Source: Candidatus Hydrogenedentota bacterium
Lineage (GTDB): Bacteria; Hydrogenedentota; Hydrogenedentia; Hydrogenedentiales; GCA-2746185
Direction of reading: 5' to 3'
DNA: 19,368 nucleotides
Assembly (NCBI GenBank): GCA_012965445.1
Contig: DTSJ01000015.1
Coordinates: 1 to 19,368, forward strand
The notes under the pieces were generated by a model that had not been told where the DNA came from, searched no databases, and saw only the letters and a program-made list of their open reading frames with translations. Made by a program: the position numbers and the translations under genes. This document shows, piece after piece, positions 15,343 to 19,368 of this stretch; the stretch's first letter is position 1, and every line of letters starts with the position of its first letter.

Positions 15343-16405
15343 GCAGAGCCTCTTGGGGATCGAGTACACGGGCACGCCCGCGCGTGTTCGCCACGCCCCA
15401 TCGATTCGGATCACTGGCGAGGAAAAGTTTTGATGCCTCGGCATGACTTCCTTTTGGTTTATACCACTCGTCGTCGTATTCTTCCTTGTCGACAGCATCC
15501 AGGAGCGCTAGCGCTTCCAGGATTTTCGCAGCGTGACCGCGTCCGCGGCCTAGTGGTACGGAGGCATCCGGGATTTCCAGGCCGACGACATAGTTCATGC
15601 CGAGCAGTGTTACGGCGAGCGAAGCTGCGAGGTCGACAGCCATCTCGAATTTTTCTGCGAGTTCGGGCGTATCGGGTAGTCCGCGGGTATCGAGTACTAT
15701 CAGAACCATCCTCGATATACTTGGCTCGAGTTCACGAACAACGAGCCGTCCCATGCGGGCGCTAACCTTCCAGGAGACGTATCGGATATCGTCGCCCGGA
15801 ATGTAGTCGCGCAGAGAAAAAAACTCGTCGACATCGTTGAAGGACGCCTTTGACGTGCGTCCGCTATCGTCGACATCGTCCATCGCCTGCTTCGACAAGG
15901 AATACACGCGGGGGTACACAAGAATTGTCTTTGCGTCGTCGACGGTGATGGTTCGATGAACGAGCCCGAATGGAAAGGTCGTTTCGACGTGAACAGGCGA
16001 CAGCGAATGGCTTCCGCGTTTGGGCATACTCTGGTAGGCTCGAAACTCTGCGACTGCGCGGGCAGGCACTGAATCAAGCCAAAGGGGCTCCTCCCATGAA
16101 GTCGAATTCAACGAAATTTCCATTGCAGGCCAAAAGCGGCGGGAATTTTTAAGGCGCATGGTACTTGCGAAGGCTTCGTCGCGATGCACCGCCTCGGGTG
16201 CAGATCGGCTCAAGGTCAATCCTTTCGCGCCTTTGCGCGAGGCCCACCATCCGACCAATAAGAAGCTGATGACACCGCTGGTAACGAGGTAAAAGAGGTT
16301 CTCGCCTGTGTTGAATGCCGCCAGCTGTAGTAGCAGAATGAACAGCATGAACACCCAGCCAATCCTTGTCAGGGTGACGCGGCGTTTATTTTGTGATGCT
16401 GGCAT
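15335..16405 (-). CDS. DUF58 domain membrane protein
   Basis: The middle gene of the moxR-DUF58-transglutaminase set. Two hydrophobic helices near the N-terminus (about 15-31 and 39-55) are followed by a beta-rich region and the DUF58 core, whose signature FSLRDYIPGDDIRYVSWK lies at about 196-213. After this comes a von Willebrand A-like strand MVLIVLDTR (about 233-241). The family is thought to be a client or partner of MoxR ATPases at the membrane. I take ATG 16403-16405 as the start (356 residues). A TTG at 16418-16420 would add five residues and leave only three bases after moxR; neither has a good ribosome binding site. The stop overlaps the transglutaminase start. There is no sign of damage. 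Confidence 0.9.
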   Translation of the reverse strand: MPASQNKRRVTLTRIGWVFMLFILLLQLAAFNTGENLFYLVTSGVISFLLVGWWASRKGAKGLTLSRSAPEAVHRDEAFASTMRLKNSRRFWPAMEISLNSTSWEEPLWLDSVPARAVAEFRAYQSMPKRGSHSLSPVHVETTFPFGLVHRTITVDDAKTILVYPRVYSLSKQAMDDVDDSGRTSKASFNDVDEFFSLRDYIPGDDIRYVSWKVSARMGRLVVRELEPSISRMVLIVLDTRGLPDTPELAEKFEMAVDLAASLAVTLLGMNYVVGLEIPDASVPLGRGRGHAAKILEALALLDAVDKEEYDDEWYKPKGSHAEASKLFLASDPNRWGVANTRGRARVLDPQEALHG

Positions 16406-16423
16406 ACCCGCAGAATCCAATTG

Positions 16424-17404
16424 TTAAACAGGCACAGATGTAGCGTCGAGTACTTCTTGAATCAGAACAACGCGTTCATGGGCTGTGGCAACGCGGTTTC
16501 CGCCGTGGGACTTGGCAATAATGCGGTGCGCCATGACGGCTGGAGTGATGATTTTTACATCGCCGGGCGTTACGTAATCGCGGCCGTGTAGCAGGGCGTA
16601 GGCCTGGCAGGATTCGTAGAGTCCCAGGGAGGCGCGCGGACTTGCGCCTAGTCGGATTTCGGGGTGTTCGCGCGTCGCCTGCACGATATCGAGCATGTAG
16701 CGCGCTACACTTTCTTCGACGTTGATATTCTTTGCCGTTTCCTGAAGTTGCATTACGTCGTCACCGGTCAATGCGGGGACGAGTGCTTCGAGAAGTGGGC
16801 CCGGTTCGTGACGTCGCATGATTCTCAGTTCGTCGTCTACCCCCGGATAGCCGATCGATATGCGCAGGAGGAATCTGTCTAGCTGGGCTTCGGGCAGCGT
16901 ATAGGTGCCGTCGTATTCGATGGGATTCTGGGTGGCGAGAACCATAAATGGCGCGGGGAGCTTCCGGGTTTTTCCGTCTACAGTGACGCGGAACTCGCTC
17001 ATGGCTTCCAGTAAGGCGCTCTGCGTTTTCGGGGGTGTACGATTTATTTCGTCGGCGAGGACTATGCTTGCAAAGATTGGACCCTCGCGGAAATCGAATT
17101 GCTGGGTGGCTGGATTGATTAGGGAAATGCCGAGAATGTCTGAAGGCAGCAGGTCGTTTGTAAATTGAATACGATTGAAGGAACAATCGATGGAGAGGGC
17201 GAGCGCCTGAGCGAGTGTCGTTTTGCCGATTCCGGGAATGTCTTCGACGAGTACGTGCCCGCGGGCAATCAATCCGACCACACATAGTTCAATAACGTCT
17301 CGTTTTCCGTAAATGATCGTTTCGATATTGTCGACGAGCCGCTCAATTTTCTCGTGGGATATCTGGATACCAACGGATTCTGGTGTAGCTAGAGAATCAG
17401 TCAA
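16424..17404 (-). CDS. MoxR-family AAA+ ATPase, TTG start
   Basis: A 326-residue AAA+ ATPase of the MoxR group, chaperone-like enzymes that often mature or remodel proteins carrying metal-ion-dependent adhesion or DUF58-type domains. Visible motifs are Walker A EDIPGIGKTT (54-63), Walker B IVLADEINR (114-122), SALLEAMSE (129-137), sensor 1 LATQNP (156-161) and DRFLLR (176-181). The C-terminal lid contains GASPRASLGL, where the arginine of PRAS is the sensor 2 position. The start codon is TTG (17402-17404) with AAGGAG seven bases upstream, which decides it over nearby alternatives. It is the first gene of the three-gene set. The hydrolase gene ends 80 bases upstream on the same strand, so a longer transcript is possible. 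Confidence 0.94.
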   Translation of the reverse strand: MTDSLATPESVGIQISHEKIERLVDNIETIIYGKRDVIELCVVGLIARGHVLVEDIPGIGKTTLAQALALSIDCSFNRIQFTNDLLPSDILGISLINPATQQFDFREGPIFASIVLADEINRTPPKTQSALLEAMSEFRVTVDGKTRKLPAPFMVLATQNPIEYDGTYTLPEAQLDRFLLRISIGYPGVDDELRIMRRHEPGPLLEALVPALTGDDVMQLQETAKNINVEESVARYMLDIVQATREHPEIRLGASPRASLGLYESCQAYALLHGRDYVTPGDVKIITPAVMAHRIIAKSHGGNRVATAHERVVLIQEVLDATSVPV

Positions 17405-17484
17405 TGATGTACTCCTTCAGTCTTTTTCGGTGAGCTAGTAATTAATTTACTGCTAAACAGTATTTGCACTCGGTTTAATTCCGT

Positions 17485-18453
17485 TTACAACCATCGGTCG
17501 AACCACTCGTCTGCCAGATCCATTTGATCAGTTGGGAGGCTTTCATCACCCGGGTGTATGCAATTCTCCAGTGCGTGCCCAGCGCCGAGCTTGGCATAGA
17601 CGAGCTGGGCGTGCTCGGCAGCGATGCCACAACTTGACGGTGACGAGAGTAAATCTTCGTTTTGGGGTGTGATGAGCAGAGTCGGACTCGGAGCGCTCAG
17701 TGCGAGGATATGCTCCCAGTCAATGGGGTATTTGCCGCTTGCGATGTGGGATTTCAGTTTTGGCAGCAGTGAAAGGCCGTCGTGTTCCAGCCATCGATCC
17801 GGCTGACTATCATTTTCGAAGCGGGTAAATCCACAACTGGCCACGACGGCCCCGATGCGATCATCGACGGCACTGAGCAGCAATGCGTTGCAGCCTCCCA
17901 ATCCGTGACCAATCGTTCCGATTCGCGCAGCGTCAACTTCTGTAACTTCTTCGAGCGCGTCAATGCAGCGTTGATAATCTGAAACCATCTTGCCGAGTGC
18001 GGACAATTTTGGCTTTTCTTTATAGTAAGCACTCGTGTCGAAGGAATCAAGGCGGTTGAATTTGCGCTCGCCGACCGAAATACAGTCCGGGGCTATTGTG
18101 ACATACCCTAGCTCGGCATAATGGCGGGCGAAGGCAAGCAGCGGGTCAGCGCCCTCATATCCAGCGGGTTCATCCTTGCCCATTTTAGTCCGACTATGAC
18201 AACAGATGATCGCGGGGCAGTCGACTGAATCTTCCGGTACGAAGAGCCATGCGGAAATACGCGCCCATTCATCGACAAAATACTCGATTTGTCTTCTGAT
18301 GTATCCGGGGCCTTCTATTTCATCAACGACCTTGACCTGAAGATCTAAAGACGTGTCAGGGAGTTTGCCCAGCATTGTCTGCAAGGAGGACTCGAAGGAT
18401 TTGCGCATTTTCGGCCAGTCGCTCAGGCTTTTTAAGTCTGACAGCTTCGCCAA
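17485..18453 (-). CDS. Alpha/beta hydrolase (dienelactone hydrolase-like) with nucleophile Ser replaced by Gly
   Basis: A 322-residue protein with an alpha/beta hydrolase fold. It has strands PAIICCHSR (about 80-88) and YVTIAPDCISVGER (about 117-130), a helix YQRCIDALEEV, and the nucleophile elbow ARIGTIGHGLGGCNALLLS (about 176-194). Family members have serine in GHSLGG; here the codon at 17902-17904 is GGA, glycine (residue 184). A candidate histidine is H293 in GAGHALEN. The acid is unclear in LLITPQNEDLL. The protein may therefore bind but not hydrolyse, or the base may be an error. The TTG at 18451-18453 is chosen because AAAGGAG lies seven bases before it; the open frame runs 12 codons further, through that site. 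It may share transcription with moxR 80 bases downstream. No export signal is seen. Confidence 0.85.
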   Translation of the reverse strand: MAKLSDLKSLSDWPKMRKSFESSLQTMLGKLPDTSLDLQVKVVDEIEGPGYIRRQIEYFVDEWARISAWLFVPEDSVDCPAIICCHSRTKMGKDEPAGYEGADPLLAFARHYAELGYVTIAPDCISVGERKFNRLDSFDTSAYYKEKPKLSALGKMVSDYQRCIDALEEVTEVDAARIGTIGHGLGGCNALLLSAVDDRIGAVVASCGFTRFENDSQPDRWLEHDGLSLLPKLKSHIASGKYPIDWEHILALSAPSPTLLITPQNEDLLSSPSSCGIAAEHAQLVYAKLGAGHALENCIHPGDESLPTDQMDLADEWFDRWL

Positions 18454-18482
18454 TCGTTTACTCCTTTGTACAGACCCGTTGG

Positions 18483-18511
18483 TTCGCAACCGTATACCGC
18501 ATTTCTATAAT
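18483..18511 (+). promoter_or_regulatory. Possible sigma-70-type promoter for the 18635 gene
   Basis: TTCGCA (18483-18488, four of six to TTGACA) and a perfect TATAAT (18506-18511) are 17 bases apart on the plus strand, in the 181-base divergent gap between the hydrolase and the DinB-fold gene. The leader would be about 115 bases, in which I see no structure of note. Confidence 0.4.
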
Positions 18512-18634
18512 GGTAAAGTCCGGCGACGAAAACATCAAGTTCGTTGAGACATTTTCCTTGTCCGCGAGTACCTATTTTCAGCATAATACGCAGAAGTGAT
18601 TCTTTTTGTTCAGATTCTTCTTGTGCCGAACACG

Positions 18635-19072
18635 ATGAAAATGAATTTCGACGATACATTTGTTGCGGATACAACACGTCGACTGGAAGACCTTCCGGCC
18701 GACGAGAAACCATTGTGGGGATTGCTCACAGCTCCCGGTCTTCTGGGTCATTTGACCGAAGCAGTTCGATACTCTCTGGGACTGCAGGGCGATACTCCGC
18801 AGCACGACACGTTCGTTTCCAGAAACATTATCAGGCCCCTCATCCTGAATGGGGTCATTCCGATACCAAAGGGCGTAATGGGCGTGGATCTGCCATTCGA
18901 GAGGGGGGATTTGGAGACGTTGAAATTGGCGATGAGCGAGTTAGTAGACGCGTTGGAGCAGAAGAAATCGGTTAATAAACCGCATCCGCTCTTCGGGCCG
19001 CTCACGGTTAACCAATGGGAGCGCTTCCATGTGCTTCATTTTCAACACCATTTGAAACAATTTGACCTATAA
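18635..19072 (+). CDS. DinB-fold protein (DUF1569-like), 145 aa
   Basis: A DinB-superfamily protein of the DUF1569-like branch. The N-terminal LLTAPGLLGHLTEAVRYSLG places a histidine at residue 39, equivalent in position to H46 of the left-hand DinB proteins. The C-terminal HPLFGPLTVNQWERFHVLHF and QHHLKQF hold the other candidate ligands (H132, H135, H138, H139). I chose ATG 18635, with ATG 18641 and GTG 18596 as alternatives; none has a convincing ribosome binding site. It is probably cytoplasmic. The next DinB-fold gene starts 30 bases downstream, making a second DinB pair like that at 1005-1970. The function is unknown beyond a likely metal-binding four-helix bundle. Confidence 0.82.
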   Translation: MKMNFDDTFVADTTRRLEDLPADEKPLWGLLTAPGLLGHLTEAVRYSLGLQGDTPQHDTFVSRNIIRPLILNGVIPIPKGVMGVDLPFERGDLETLKLAMSELVDALEQKKSVNKPHPLFGPLTVNQWERFHVLHFQHHLKQFDL

Positions 19073-19102
19073 GACAACGCTTTCCCCAAGGAGACCCGTC
19101 CG

Positions 19103-19368
19103 ATGAATTTTCCGAACCAAGCCGAAACACCCACCGCTGCGACGTTTGCCGAGGTGATTTTCTATTATTTTCGGGAAAACGAGCGGCGGGCCGAGCAATC
19201 GACGGACGGCCTGACTATCGAAAACGTGAATTATGATCCAGGTCACGGAAGCTGGAGCATCGGTATGCTGTTGAAACATCAGCTGGATTTGATCGGATTG
19301 ATCACGAACAATCTCAATCCCGGCTCGATAGATGACATTGAAGCTCCGGATATCGGTGAAGAGGGGAA
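19103..19368 (+). CDS. DinB-fold-like protein, N-terminal part (cut by window end)
   Basis: An open frame runs from ATG 19103, with AAGGAG nine bases upstream, to the end of the window (88 codons). The visible part is helical: FAEVIFYYFRENERRAEQST (about 15-34), then YDPGHGSWSIGMLLKHQLDL (about 46-65), then a D/E-rich segment. SIGMLLKHQLDLIGLI resembles the first metal-histidine helix of DinB-fold proteins, where a histidine sits after an S(I/V)G..L pattern. Together with the adjacent DinB-fold gene this suggests a fifth family member. The HxxxH end lies beyond the window, so the assignment is tentative. Confidence 0.6.
   Translation, partial: MNFPNQAETPTAATFAEVIFYYFRENERRAEQSTDGLTIENVNYDPGHGSWSIGMLLKHQLDLIGLITNNLNPGSIDDIEAPDIGEEG

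Noticed and set aside
15343..15498. N-terminal extension of the transglutaminase to 795 residues
   Set aside because: It lies wholly inside the DUF58 gene and adds a polar stretch before the first membrane helix; the ATG at 15342 overlaps the DUF58 stop in the usual coupled manner.
17443..17460. Short palindrome ACTG...CAGT upstream of moxR as an operator
   Set aside because: The arms are only four bases, which is expected by chance in an AT-rich gap.

Overview
The window is about half G+C and densely coded bacterial chromosome. Genes use AGGAG-type ribosome binding sites and often overlap by a few bases, and several start with TTG or GTG. Five DinB-fold proteins, a CocE-type hydrolase, a Tat-exported sugar isomerase-like protein and an FG-GAP propeller would fit a free-living Gram-negative lineage of the Planctomycetes/Hydrogenedentes kind. 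That placement is an impression, not a demonstration. I saw no rRNA, tRNA, CRISPR array, insertion sequence or phage gene.

Left part (1-5158, + strand). The end of a CocE/NonD hydrolase is followed by two DinB-fold genes and a clear terminator, then a Tat-signal TIM-barrel isomerase-like gene and a third DinB-fold gene. Next comes a damaged locus: the first third of a SAM methyltransferase runs directly into a family 2 glycosyltransferase that lacks its N-terminal strand and carries an in-frame TGA. The glycosyltransferase's partners, a DUF2304 membrane protein and a 62-residue membrane protein, are intact.

Middle part (5175-10727). A TIGR03032-family gene lies on the minus strand. A lone plus-strand gene for an unknown membrane-anchored protein follows. 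Then come, all on the minus strand, mazG-like, dnaA, def and recR. The 381-base gap between mazG-like and dnaA has origin-like features: a perfect DnaA box beside the dnaA start, two further boxes in an 11-base-phased array, a TAATAATAA run, and a 10-base inverted repeat enclosing them. The base composition of the + strand also changes from C-rich to G-rich near 6.2-6.6 kb, regardless of gene direction. Together these suggest that the window spans or adjoins the replication origin.

Right part (10866-19368). pdxA overlaps a secreted seven-repeat FG-GAP protein. A minus-strand operon encodes a MoxR ATPase, a DUF58 protein and a TgpA-like membrane transglutaminase. Upstream of it on the same strand is an alpha/beta hydrolase whose nucleophile serine is glycine. 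The window ends with two more DinB-fold genes on the plus strand, the last cut by the window edge.

The most unusual points are the putative origin with its phased boxes, the fused methyltransferase/glycosyltransferase remnant, the serine-less hydrolase and the non-canonical dnaA-def-recR cluster. I did not find a convincing wholly new multi-gene system.
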